From a virus: 46,542 nt of DNA. Where the stretch lies: positions 1 to 46,542 of the IMG/VR virus record IMGVR_UViG_3300048586_000850, one strand, 5' to 3'. A model generated the notes under the pieces. That model saw only the letters and a program-made list of their open reading frames with translations, made no database searches and was not told where the DNA came from. Shown piece by piece: positions 23,194 through 30,452 of the stretch. Within the stretch, counting starts at the first letter, position 1, and every line of letters begins with the position of its first letter. Both the position numbers and the translations under genes were made by a program.

Positions 23194-23555
23194 GCGACCC
23201 ACCATTCGTTTCGAATCTGGTCACGCACCGCAATGCAAACGGTACCGGAAAAGATCGGACGAGGCCGGAACGATTTCAGATCCACGACGAGACCGCTTGG
23301 CGCCTCAACCAATTCGAATCGATCCAATACCCCCCCTGGGCTCGAAACCGGGATGAGTTCCAGCACCCGTCCGGATCCAGTCGACGGAGAATTGCAGCTG
23401 GCGGCTGCCATGGTCCCATCGATCCGAACTACCACGGAGATGATTTGACGGATCGGATCCGGCCGGTCGGCTCCGAGGGATGGAGGATTGAGCAGATCGA
23501 GAATAGAGGATGCGTCTGCTCGAGAGAATCCATAGACATCGTCGCTCGCGCTCAT
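23190..23555 (-). CDS. small tail protein, paralogous N-terminus
   Basis: A 121-aa protein in the tail operon, overlapping both neighbours by 4 bases (ATGA). It starts with VYGFSRADASSILDLLN, a near match to LYFSRSDAQGALDLLSG of the large tail protein, so they share a small common domain, perhaps for docking to the tail tip. The rest is beta-rich (QIISVVVRIDGTMAAASCNS; VLELIPVSSPGGVLDRFELV). Role inferred as a virion-associated tail component. Confidence 0.55.
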   Translation of the reverse strand: MSASDDVYGFSRADASSILDLLNPPSLGADRPDPIRQIISVVVRIDGTMAAASCNSPSTGSGRVLELIPVSSPGGVLDRFELVEAPSGLVVDLKSFRPRPIFSGTVCIAVRDQIRNEWWVA

Positions 23556-23968
23556 GGTCGCGGTGCTCCGGACTTCGGAGGTTGCGAGCGCAAAGCGGTC
23601 TCGACCTCATCGCACATGGCATTCAGTGCATCGACATGTTTGATTGCCAGATTGCGTCCCTGCTTTGTCGAGGACTCTCGAGCGCGACGTTGCAGTGTGA
23701 CGGCATCTCTCATCCAGTCGTAGCGATCGCAAAGAAACTCCTCGAGGGATTTCAGTTTCTTCCACGCCGACGTGCGTGCCACATCGGTTCCACCTCGATG
23801 CCAATAATGGGACCATTCCACGCAGAGCATTCGAACGGCCATCAATGCACGTTCATCACGCACGTGCGAACGCATCGCCTTTGGATGGTGTTCGCCCGCC
23901 GGATCGATTGACGGTCGAGGAGGAGAGACCTCGCTATGTGAGAAGGTCGTTGAAGTCTTTTTCTTCAT
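23552..23968 (-). CDS. small hypothetical tail-operon protein
   Basis: A 138-aa protein from MKKKTSTTFSHSEV (ATG 23968); a longer start at 24016 would overlap the neighbour more. Basic disordered N-terminus, then helices (RALMAVRMLCVEWSHYWHRG; LKSLEEFLCDRYDWMRDAV). Its start overlaps the stop of the previous gene by 35 bases. It may be a chaperone or connector for the tail; family unknown. Confidence 0.5.
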   Translation of the reverse strand: MKKKTSTTFSHSEVSPPRPSIDPAGEHHPKAMRSHVRDERALMAVRMLCVEWSHYWHRGGTDVARTSAWKKLKSLEEFLCDRYDWMRDAVTLQRRARESSTKQGRNLAIKHVDALNAMCDEVETALRSQPPKSGAPRP

Positions 23969-24854
23969 AGGAACCCCGATGCTTCTTGTACGTTGGGTAC
24001 AGTGCTGGGTTCCCATTGACGTTCAGCAATCCAGATATTGGATTATTGAGACCGTCGATAAACGGTTTGCGTTTATTCCCGTCAAACTGGTCGATGTAGT
24101 AAGTACCGACCTGTAATCGCTCCTCGATCCACCCCAGCTTGTTGTATCGGAAGTCGAAAGTCAACTCGGCGAGCTCAAAATTATTCACCTGTGTTGGGCT
24201 AGCATTAACCGTTAGCAGCCATGTGAACGCCGGTTTCCCACGAAACGTCGCGGAGTTGATTGTGTTGTTCCATTCCAGTAGATACTCATCGAGTGCAGGT
24301 TGAGCGATCGGATAGTAGCGTCTCCATCGAGCCACTAGGATGTTCACCGTTTCGTAGACTGGAGTTGAGTAAGCCTCTCCATTAGTGAGAATCACATCGC
24401 TCGGGGGAATGCTTTCCCATGTCTCTGTGTATTGCGGTTCGTCAGGCGGTGCTCCAGTCGCTACGCGAATGTTCACGTAGCTCCCAGCGTCCTGACTCAT
24501 CACACGCTGCATCTTTTCGACGGATGACCCCAACCACTTTGGAGCCCAGTCGACCGGATTCGGAGTCGCCTCTTGATCCGGAGGAGTGCCAGGCGGTCGT
24601 TGCACGAATTCGAGATCGACCTCGATGAGCCTTCGCGATATCTGTCGAGGCATCCGCCGACCGAGCCATATCTGGGGCAGGCCTATGAAACCCGATCCGA
24701 CGGGCGGAGCGAGATTGAGAGCATCATCCACCCCTTCGGTATCGGGATCTACCTCGACGATGAGCGTGAAGCTACGTTCGTCAACCTTTCGAAACTCTTC
24801 GTCGATTGTGTTGGTGCGCTGCGGGAATCCTTTGGTGCCTGTTACTGATGCCAT
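23934..24854 (-). CDS. tail or baseplate protein, unknown family
   Basis: A 306-aa protein placed right after the tape measure, at the position of the distal tail (Dit-like) protein in siphophages. It has mixed beta content (RSFTLIVEVDPDTEGVDDAL; AFTWLLTVNASPTQVNNFEL; GWIEERLQVGTYYIDQFDGN). The last stretch (GLNNPISGLLNVNGNPALYP) looks like a virion structural protein. I assign the role from gene order and composition, not from a recognised signature. Confidence 0.5.
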   Translation of the reverse strand: MASVTGTKGFPQRTNTIDEEFRKVDERSFTLIVEVDPDTEGVDDALNLAPPVGSGFIGLPQIWLGRRMPRQISRRLIEVDLEFVQRPPGTPPDQEATPNPVDWAPKWLGSSVEKMQRVMSQDAGSYVNIRVATGAPPDEPQYTETWESIPPSDVILTNGEAYSTPVYETVNILVARWRRYYPIAQPALDEYLLEWNNTINSATFRGKPAFTWLLTVNASPTQVNNFELAELTFDFRYNKLGWIEERLQVGTYYIDQFDGNKRKPFIDGLNNPISGLLNVNGNPALYPTYKKHRGSYEEKDFNDLLT

Positions 24855-26887
24855 TAGCGTATCCTCATTGGTTTCTTTCCACCCTCGACAGCCCGGACCA
24901 GTCGATCGAGTTTGTCGTTACTGATCTTCAACAGCGTTTCTTGCTTTCGCATCTCGACAATCTGCTGGTCAGTTTGCAGAGACTGCATGGACCGGAGAAT
25001 CTCGTATTCATCCGCGGAGCCTCGCGTAGCAGTCTTTGCCTCCGCCCGTCGGACATCCTTAGCCGCTTCGTCCTCGACCAGCTTCTGCTTCATCATCGCG
25101 TGGTCTCGACTGGTGAGCATTCCTTTCATGCGAAGGTCATCGAGTTCGGCCATTTGCTTTGCCAGTGCATACCCCTCTTTGTGCTTCTCGAGAAGCTTGT
25201 CCGCCTCCTGGAACGAGCGAACACGTTCGGCGTCTGCCTCTTGTGCGATTCGCTTTCGCTCCTGCTCGGCTTCTCGCTCGGCGGCTTTTCGCTCTTGCTC
25301 GGCCTCGCGTTCTTTCGCTCGCTGTTCCTGCAAGGCTTCGCGCTCCTTTGCTTTCTTCTCGTCGATCGCTCGCTTCTCTGCTTCCTTTCTCCGTTCATGC
25401 TCCGCGAGAACGGATTCGGAGTTCTCATTGATGCGTTGCTTCTCGGCCGCTGCCGTCATTGCATCTTGCCGAGCCTTTGTGATCGCCTCGAGATTTCTCT
25501 GGCCGGTACCGAAATCGAATGCGTTTGCAAAGTCTGTTCCAATCTGCGAGAAGTCCAGACTGATCATGTTCGCGATGGTCTTCCGAGTAAGGTCTACCAC
25601 TTCATACCCGTCGTAGAGCCAGCCCGCGAATTGAGCGGTCATGTCAATGATCGCAGGGAACGAGTCCTTGATCGCAGAGAATTCCCCGGATCCGTCTTTG
25701 ATGTATTCCGCGAGGACTTGGAAGACCGGAGCGAGTTCGGCAGACATCTGCCGAAACATGCCGGTCGTGATCATCTGCATTTCTTCCCATGCATCGTTCG
25801 CCGCACCGACTCCCTCGGCCTGCGCCTGGCTGAGATTCATCCCGGTCTGTTCCGCCCATTGCGCCATCCTCTCCAGTTCCTCCGGTCCATCGCGTAGCGA
25901 GGAGACGAGCGCGGCGCCTTGCTTTCCGAAAAGCTCGTAAGCGACAACCAGCTGGTCCGTCGGGCTCTGCAGTTCCTGCGTGTGAGCCATGATCTCTTTG
26001 AGAGCTTCGACGGGACCACGCTTCAGCAATTCCCCAGCATCCAGTCCCATAGCCTGCAGGGAATCGAACACTGCACCCGACTGTTTCGTGTTCGCCTCAT
26101 GGAGACCCACGGTCATCCTCTGGAGTGCGTTGTCGATCGAACCCTCGTCCAGGCCTGACGTCTGCGATAGCGACAATCGCAGAGTGCCGAGCTCTCGAAA
26201 CGTCATCCCCAGCTTGCTAGCGGAATCCGTGATCGTGTCGATCTCTCGCGATTGCTCACTGATTTGGTGCATGGTGTATGCGACGCCTGCACCCGCCACG
26301 ATCACAGCGCCGAGACCCGCAGCGAGTGCACCAGCGGCGACACCTCCGCCAGCTGCGGCGAACGCACTGGTGGCCTGGCTCACACCTGGCATCGAGCTCG
26401 AAAGATCGCGAGCAGCGTCTCGGAGGCCACCCATTAGATTGGGCTGCCTGATCCTATCCAGCTGTCGGTTGTACGCATCCTGCGTGAGGTAACCCCGGCG
26501 CAGCAAATCGTTCAGGTGATCGAGGCGGCGAGCTCTCTGCTCCTCCTCGGTCTCGACCTCCTGCATCAATCGCTTGGCTTCACGCAGTGTGTCGTTGTGT
26601 CGATCCTCTTCTTCCTTCAGTCGCCGCGCTTTCTCCAGGCCCTCCGGAGAGCGAGCATGGACATTCGCGACGGCCGCCTCGTATTGCTCCGCAGTGATCG
26701 CCCCTAGATTGAAAATCGTCGTTAACCGGTCGATCTGCTCCTGCAGGCGATGGGCAGGATCCTTTGTCTCCTCCATCACCCGACGCACGTCTCGCATCTG
26801 CTGGCGGGTGAGAGTCGCGGCTTCGTTCAGCTGAGACGTGTCCGCCTTGATCGAATAGTTGAGATTCCCAATCTGCGTTCGTGACAT
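24854..26887 (-). CDS. tail tape measure protein
   Basis: A 677-aa protein that sets tail length and is threaded through the tail tube. It begins IGNLNYSIKADTSQLNEA, as usual for the family, followed by long coiled-coil stretches (residues about 25-150). A hydrophobic Ala/Gly segment lies at about 173-206 (AAGGGVAAGALAAGLGAVIV), then the conserved helical region (VVAYELFGKQGAALVSSL, close to the FGK-SG motif). A highly charged Glu/Lys/Arg coil spans about 480-570 and a basic tail ends the protein. It is short for the family, so the tail should be about 100 nm, using roughly 1.5 Angstrom per residue. Directly downstream of the assembly chaperones, as in lambda. Confidence 0.85.
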   Translation of the reverse strand: MSRTQIGNLNYSIKADTSQLNEAATLTRQQMRDVRRVMEETKDPAHRLQEQIDRLTTIFNLGAITAEQYEAAVANVHARSPEGLEKARRLKEEEDRHNDTLREAKRLMQEVETEEEQRARRLDHLNDLLRRGYLTQDAYNRQLDRIRQPNLMGGLRDAARDLSSSMPGVSQATSAFAAAGGGVAAGALAAGLGAVIVAGAGVAYTMHQISEQSREIDTITDSASKLGMTFRELGTLRLSLSQTSGLDEGSIDNALQRMTVGLHEANTKQSGAVFDSLQAMGLDAGELLKRGPVEALKEIMAHTQELQSPTDQLVVAYELFGKQGAALVSSLRDGPEELERMAQWAEQTGMNLSQAQAEGVGAANDAWEEMQMITTGMFRQMSAELAPVFQVLAEYIKDGSGEFSAIKDSFPAIIDMTAQFAGWLYDGYEVVDLTRKTIANMISLDFSQIGTDFANAFDFGTGQRNLEAITKARQDAMTAAAEKQRINENSESVLAEHERRKEAEKRAIDEKKAKEREALQEQRAKEREAEQERKAAEREAEQERKRIAQEADAERVRSFQEADKLLEKHKEGYALAKQMAELDDLRMKGMLTSRDHAMMKQKLVEDEAAKDVRRAEAKTATRGSADEYEILRSMQSLQTDQQIVEMRKQETLLKISNDKLDRLVRAVEGGKKPMRIR

Positions 26888-26896
26888 GACGAGCTC

Positions 26897-27618
26897 CTAT
26901 CTTCTGCGATGGGACGCAGCTAATGCCTCGAAATGAGACTTGAGTTGTTCACCATCCAGCGGTTTAGTGGGCGGCTTCGGCTGGGAATACTCGCCGGGCA
27001 TATAGCGATTGCGATCGAGCGTATCATCGAGTTGCTTCGCGTCATCGACGCTACGACTCAAAGCGACCGAGTGTCTCACCGCCGCCAGCTGCTGCGCGAT
27101 CATCGCGGACTGTTCCCATTCGCGTCCCCACGGTTCGAGACGGCAGTAAGCAATCCACGTGTTCACGACCATGGGGTCCGTGTCATTCAGCCACCGGAGC
27201 GGATCGTCGATACCGAGTGCTAGGCAGATGCGGCAGGCGTATCGGAGCCTGGCACTGCCTCGGATTTTTTTTCGATGGCGGCTACTGATGCAACCTTTGG
27301 TCGTGGGAATAGCCTGGTGTATTCATCCCGAAGGAAGATAGCCTCGAACGGATCCATCCCGGCTAGTTCCTCCGGATCCTTTACCAATCGCTCCCCCGAT
27401 GCGTTGCACAGAGTAAGTGCCAGGAATCGGCGTCTCTGGCTGGCGTACCGCTCGTTGGTAATCTTCCCGCTTACTGGGTCGTACAGTTCCGATTCATAGA
27501 TCGAGTACTCCGCCTCCGAGAGGCGTCGGAGAAACACCGTCGTGCCATCGGGCAGGCTCGTGGATTGGACCTCGCATTGAGAACCTCGGCGAGTCAAACG
27601 GTCCAAAAGCGTAGTCAT
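26897..27618 (-). CDS. tail assembly chaperone GT, -1 frameshift product
   Basis: A fusion of the gene at 27220-27618 with a second frame by a -1 slip at A AAA AAA (27265-27271). After the slip the sequence is ..EKKIRGSARLRYACRICLAL.. and runs through DPLRWLNDTDP and NTWIAYCRLEPWGREWEQSA to the stop at 26897, without a break. The second frame has its only ATG at 27172 but is protein-like well before it, so its 5' part is meant to be read after the slip. This is the G/GT system known from lambda and most siphophages, in which the minor longer product binds the tape measure protein. It sits, as expected, just upstream of that gene. Confidence 0.75.
27220..27618 (-). CDS. tail assembly chaperone G-like
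   Basis: A 132-aa protein from MTTLLDRLTRRGSQCEVQST at ATG 27618, with no need for the longer upstream frame. It has a beta N-terminus (SLPDGTTVFLRRLSEAEYSI), then a helical part (YASQRRRFLALTLCNASGER; DPFEAIFLRDEYTRLFPRP), a plan typical of phage gpG-like chaperones. The C-terminus after EKK is short and disordered. Most ribosomes should end here; some shift into the frame described in the previous entry. Confidence 0.7.
   Translation of the reverse strand: MTTLLDRLTRRGSQCEVQSTSLPDGTTVFLRRLSEAEYSIYESELYDPVSGKITNERYASQRRRFLALTLCNASGERLVKDPEELAGMDPFEAIFLRDEYTRLFPRPKVASVAAIEKKSEAVPGSDTPAASA
27265..27271 (-). promoter_or_regulatory. programmed -1 frameshift slippery site A AAA AAA
   Basis: On the minus strand the codons are GAA AAA AAA TCC, so the heptamer A AAA AAA is exactly in phase with X XXY YYZ. 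Shifting by -1 gives AAA AAA ATC CGA, which joins the frame of the second chaperone part. A tract of eight A is present. Confidence 0.75.
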
Positions 27619-27660
27619 TGTGGGGATTCCTATTCTAAATTGGCAATCGTCATAAAACGC

Positions 27661-27699
27661 GAGGGAGCAGCCAGGTTTGTAACGTCTGACTGCTCCCTC
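27661..27699 (-). terminator. hairpin between tail genes (possible attenuator)
   Basis: GAGGGAGCAG at 27661-27670 and CTGCTCCCTC at 27690-27699 are a perfect 10-bp inverted repeat with a 19-base loop. On the minus strand it lies between the gene ending at 27728 and the chaperone start at 27618, followed by GCGTTTTATGAC. It may be a weak terminator, an attenuator, or an RNA-stability element. Confidence 0.4.
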
Positions 27700-27727
27700 C
27701 TTCACAGAGTGTGCTACGGAATGGCTC

Positions 27728-28084
27728 TTAGCTGAGCGTGCTGAATTGGCTCTCGTCGTCCTCCAGGAGCTCGTCATCGAGTGCATCCTCGGGTGGAATG
27801 AGTTCGTTAATTTCATCCGTGGTAGGTGGTACCGCGATGAGTTTATCGCCCGAATTCAATTGCGATTCCACCTGTGCTTTGATCTCTTCGACGATCGAGA
27901 CAGGCAAGTCCGGCACGATAATGTTGATCGGTGAGCCAGGCTTGGTACCCACGTATCCAACTAGCGCTCGAGGTTGAGAATCCAACTGCGCCCAGATCTT
28001 CATTTGCGGTACCTTTTCCTTTACGGTACCGAGGGGGGTCAATCGATCGACCTCCATCTGAGCGAGTGTAACTGTTAACGCCAT
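27728..28084 (-). CDS. hypothetical tail protein
   Basis: A 118-aa protein starting MALTVTLAQMEVDRLTPLGT at ATG 28084. It is beta-rich and acidic at the end (PPEDALDDELLEDDESQF). Placed between the tail tube gene and the assembly chaperones, so probably a tail-related protein. The family is not recognised. Confidence 0.5.
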   Translation of the reverse strand: MALTVTLAQMEVDRLTPLGTVKEKVPQMKIWAQLDSQPRALVGYVGTKPGSPINIIVPDLPVSIVEEIKAQVESQLNSGDKLIAVPPTTDEINELIPPEDALDDELLEDDESQFSTLS

Positions 28085-28140
28085 GATTAAGATCCTCTCA
28101 AGGAATCGAAATAAAGAAAGAGTCGGGAACAGATGCCGGA

Positions 28141-28578
28141 TTAAACAGCTTCGGTGGCGGGAGTGAAGGCGGGGAGAGTCCCCTTGCAATCCCATTTGAT
28201 TTTGACTTTGCTCATCTGCAGCGTCTGAGACGCGAGCTGCGGGATAGAGCGTTCGGTTAAGAAACCGGTGCCAACATAGGTCGCGGGATCATCGTCTCCG
28301 GGCCCAACCGGAAACGTAATTGTCACCAGGGTGGGAGTGTTGAGAGGCGGTAAGGCGGCCCTGCGATTGAAGATCAATTCGCATTCCGTTTCCCCAGCAT
28401 TGATCACATCACCGGGAATGAACGAGTTGAATCCCGCACTGATCGGAGTGTCCTCTACGGGCTGGGAAACCTGTTTGGTTTCACCGATCGTTTTGAAATC
28501 CGCGACAATGGGATAGTCCGCGAATACGATCGTGGCTCCCTGACCGGTATCATTTTCCCGCGTATATCCTGCTGTCAT
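28141..28578 (-). CDS. tail tube (major tail) protein, probable
   Basis: A 145-aa protein with a beta-sandwich look: ATIVFADYPIVADFKTIGET, then GDVINAGETECELIFNRRAA, and a final strand QTLQMSKVKIKWDCKGTLPA. It is in the place of the major tail protein (after connectors and fibre genes, before the chaperones). It is somewhat shorter than typical tube proteins (about 140-250). The role is assigned by position, fold impression and expression context (terminator-like hairpin upstream). Confidence 0.5.
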   Translation of the reverse strand: MTAGYTRENDTGQGATIVFADYPIVADFKTIGETKQVSQPVEDTPISAGFNSFIPGDVINAGETECELIFNRRAALPPLNTPTLVTITFPVGPGDDDPATYVGTGFLTERSIPQLASQTLQMSKVKIKWDCKGTLPAFTPATEAV

Positions 28579-28603
28579 CCTGTCACCTGCTCAAATTAGG
28601 ATT

Positions 28604-28637
28604 TCAAAAAGCTCGTCCCCCGGTGCTATCAGGGGAC
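28604..28637 (-). terminator. intrinsic terminator
   Basis: On the minus strand GTCCCC-(11 nt)-GGGGAC (28637 to 28615) is followed by GAGC and TTTTT. It separates the genes at 28679-28903 and 28141-28578, so upstream late transcription would be reduced here and the tail tube gene probably has its own promoter or a read-through mechanism. Confidence 0.55.
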
Positions 28638-28678
28638 AAGGTAAATTTCAAGTCGGGGTTAGGCAGCCGCCAATTCCC

Positions 28679-28903
28679 CTAAACCGGCAATGGCTCTTTG
28701 ACTTCGGGGGCTTTGGTTTGTTCCGCTTCTTTGATGGCGGCCTCCAAGCCTTTCTTGACCAGTGCAACGATCATCTCCTCGGCTTTTACCAAAAGCAGAT
28801 GCTCAGCACGCGAGCCTGGGATAATCGACATCGTTTGCTTCATTAAGTCGATCGCCTGGTCTGGGGTCATGTTGTCTAGTTGTTGCTGTAATGGATTCGA
28901 CAT
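28679..28903 (-). CDS. small hypothetical helical protein
   Basis: A 74-aa acidic-helical protein (PDQAIDLMKQTMSIIPGSRA; VKAEEMIVALVKKGLEAAIK) with a Pro/Glu-rich end. No membrane segment or Cys. Within the late operon, 25 bases after the previous gene; unknown role. Confidence 0.5.
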   Translation of the reverse strand: MSNPLQQQLDNMTPDQAIDLMKQTMSIIPGSRAEHLLLVKAEEMIVALVKKGLEAAIKEAEQTKAPEVKEPLPV

Positions 28904-28928
28904 TTCTGTCCTCGAAAGGGGGTAAGGG

Positions 28929-29348
28929 TTACTCGCCTTGTTCAGGCTCGGGGATTGGTTCAGGAATTGGTTCGGGCTCCGGTGGGATGACCATTCGCAA
29001 TGCGTATGTCATCGGATCCACCGTGTACTCGTATGGGGGTACCCACTCTTCGGGCTCGAGCTGTGTTCCTGTGATCGCTTGGATAAGTTCTACGAGCTTT
29101 TTAGCGCTGTCGAAGAAGCGAGCGGACTGCCCCGGCGATGCTGAGTCCATCTGTGCGAGTACTTCGTTGATCTCTTCGCGCGTGCGTAGCTCGCCTCGCC
29201 TCTTATACCAAAATCGTTGAAACTGCTCTTTGCGAAACGTTGCAAGGTTCGCGAGCGTGGCGTTGCTGAAGTCGAGCAACTCCTTCGCGAGCAGGAGAGA
29301 TTCGGGATTCGTTGGGATTGCTGGTACGTTGAACACTAAAACACCCAT
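28929..29348 (-). CDS. hypothetical protein with PE-rich tail
   Basis: A 139-aa protein, helical (SLLLAKELLDFSNATLANLA; EEINEVLAQMDSASPGQSAR), ending in a Pro-Glu-Pro repeat (PPEPEPIPEPIPEPEQGE). Its start overlaps the end of the tailspike-like gene by 13 bases, so it is part of the same transcript. Family not recognised. Confidence 0.5.
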   Translation of the reverse strand: MGVLVFNVPAIPTNPESLLLAKELLDFSNATLANLATFRKEQFQRFWYKRRGELRTREEINEVLAQMDSASPGQSARFFDSAKKLVELIQAITGTQLEPEEWVPPYEYTVDPMTYALRMVIPPEPEPIPEPIPEPEQGE

Positions 29349-30451
29349 GCTGAAATTGAAGGAAGAATTAGAGAACCACTCGATGGCTGGTCACCGGCAC
29401 CGATGTTCTTGCCCCAATAGGCCGAGCCGAGCTTGATGCGATAATCCCCGGCGGGGGCGTCGACGAATTCGTCAGTGTCGGTTCCGGCGGCGGTGTAGTT
29501 GTTAACCAGATTCAAATAGTTCGGCGACAATCCAGAAATGTCTCCGCTTCCATTGTTTCGGAACCTGCAATTACTAACCCAAATTCTTTCGTATGAATTA
29601 GGATCGTGAATTCCGTAAGCAGCGCTGTTGACGATGAACGAATTCAATACCTCTATGTTCACTGTTGGTGCTACAGATCTGTTTATCCTGTAACCCGACT
29701 CTTTCGCACCTGCTACTATGCAATTCCTAAACGACGCCGACCGACTCCCACTTGCCGTACCTAATACAGTTCCACATTCCAAGAAGGTACAATTATCGAA
29801 AACGGCTCCCGCAACAACGCTTAAGGTATTAGGGTAGGTGTTTGCAGTCCCTCTTGCGTCAAACCTGCAATTCACGCACTGACTAGCATTCAGTATTAAC
29901 GCGTAAAAGTTTGTTGCTTTGACTTGACAATTTCGAAGGTTGCAAGTGTCTGACGAAGACAGGTAGAAATTCGTGCCAGTACTCTCGACACTTACCCATT
30001 GGTGATACCCTCCTGGAAGCATGGAAGCATAGGCACTGCTTGTGGTACCTATCTTCAAGAACATGCAATTGATTGTGAGGTTGGTCGCAAATCCGACGGC
30101 GCTAGTTATGCTAAAGTACGGGAAACTAGAATTGTCGAACCATCCTTGCGGAGAAACCCAGTTAGGTGATGGGGACGTTAAGACGTTTCCTGTATTGTCG
30201 CATCCGTACAAATACATCGGGTTACTACTTGAAGGTGCTCCGGATGTAAAAATGCCCGATGCCAGACTTTGAGAAAGCGCATATGTTCCTGGTCCGGCTC
30301 TGCACTCCAACGAGTCGCTGCCAGCGAAGTTGAAACCAGTAATGATGCTCGACCAATTCCCCGATGGGAGCAACTGTGCACGGTTTGCCCAAGATGTTCC
30401 GTCCCCCGCTCCCGCAGATGCCGTTGAAAACCATCGCGTCACGACTGCCAT
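29336..30451 (-). CDS. beta-helix tailspike-like protein
   Basis: A 371-aa protein of low charge and high Ser/Gly/Asn/Cys content, in repeating short strands: NCMFLKIGTTSSAYASMLPG; CNLRNCQVKATNFYALILNA; CVNCRFDARG; FDNCTFLECG; SFRNCIVAGAKESGYRINRS. This C-x2-C...C-R pattern at intervals of about 20-25 residues is typical of right-handed parallel beta-helices such as pectate-lyase-like tailspikes. It starts WFSTASAGAGDGTSWANRA, a motif I associate with the start of right-handed beta-helix cell-surface domains. It follows the long fibre gene by one base, so the two are probably co-expressed. Likely role: receptor binding or polysaccharide cleavage. Confidence 0.65.
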   Translation of the reverse strand: MAVVTRWFSTASAGAGDGTSWANRAQLLPSGNWSSIITGFNFAGSDSLECRAGPGTYALSQSLASGIFTSGAPSSSNPMYLYGCDNTGNVLTSPSPNWVSPQGWFDNSSFPYFSITSAVGFATNLTINCMFLKIGTTSSAYASMLPGGYHQWVSVESTGTNFYLSSSDTCNLRNCQVKATNFYALILNASQCVNCRFDARGTANTYPNTLSVVAGAVFDNCTFLECGTVLGTASGSRSASFRNCIVAGAKESGYRINRSVAPTVNIEVLNSFIVNSAAYGIHDPNSYERIWVSNCRFRNNGSGDISGLSPNYLNLVNNYTAAGTDTDEFVDAPAGDYRIKLGSAYWGKNIGAGDQPSSGSLILPSISAWVF

Positions 30452-30452
30452 G

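Noticed and set aside
24806-25897. 363-aa plus-strand frame opposite the tape measure gene
   Set aside because: It is antisense to the Glu/Lys/Arg coiled coil of the tape measure and gives a Leu/Cys/Phe-rich sequence, a common artefact of such regions.
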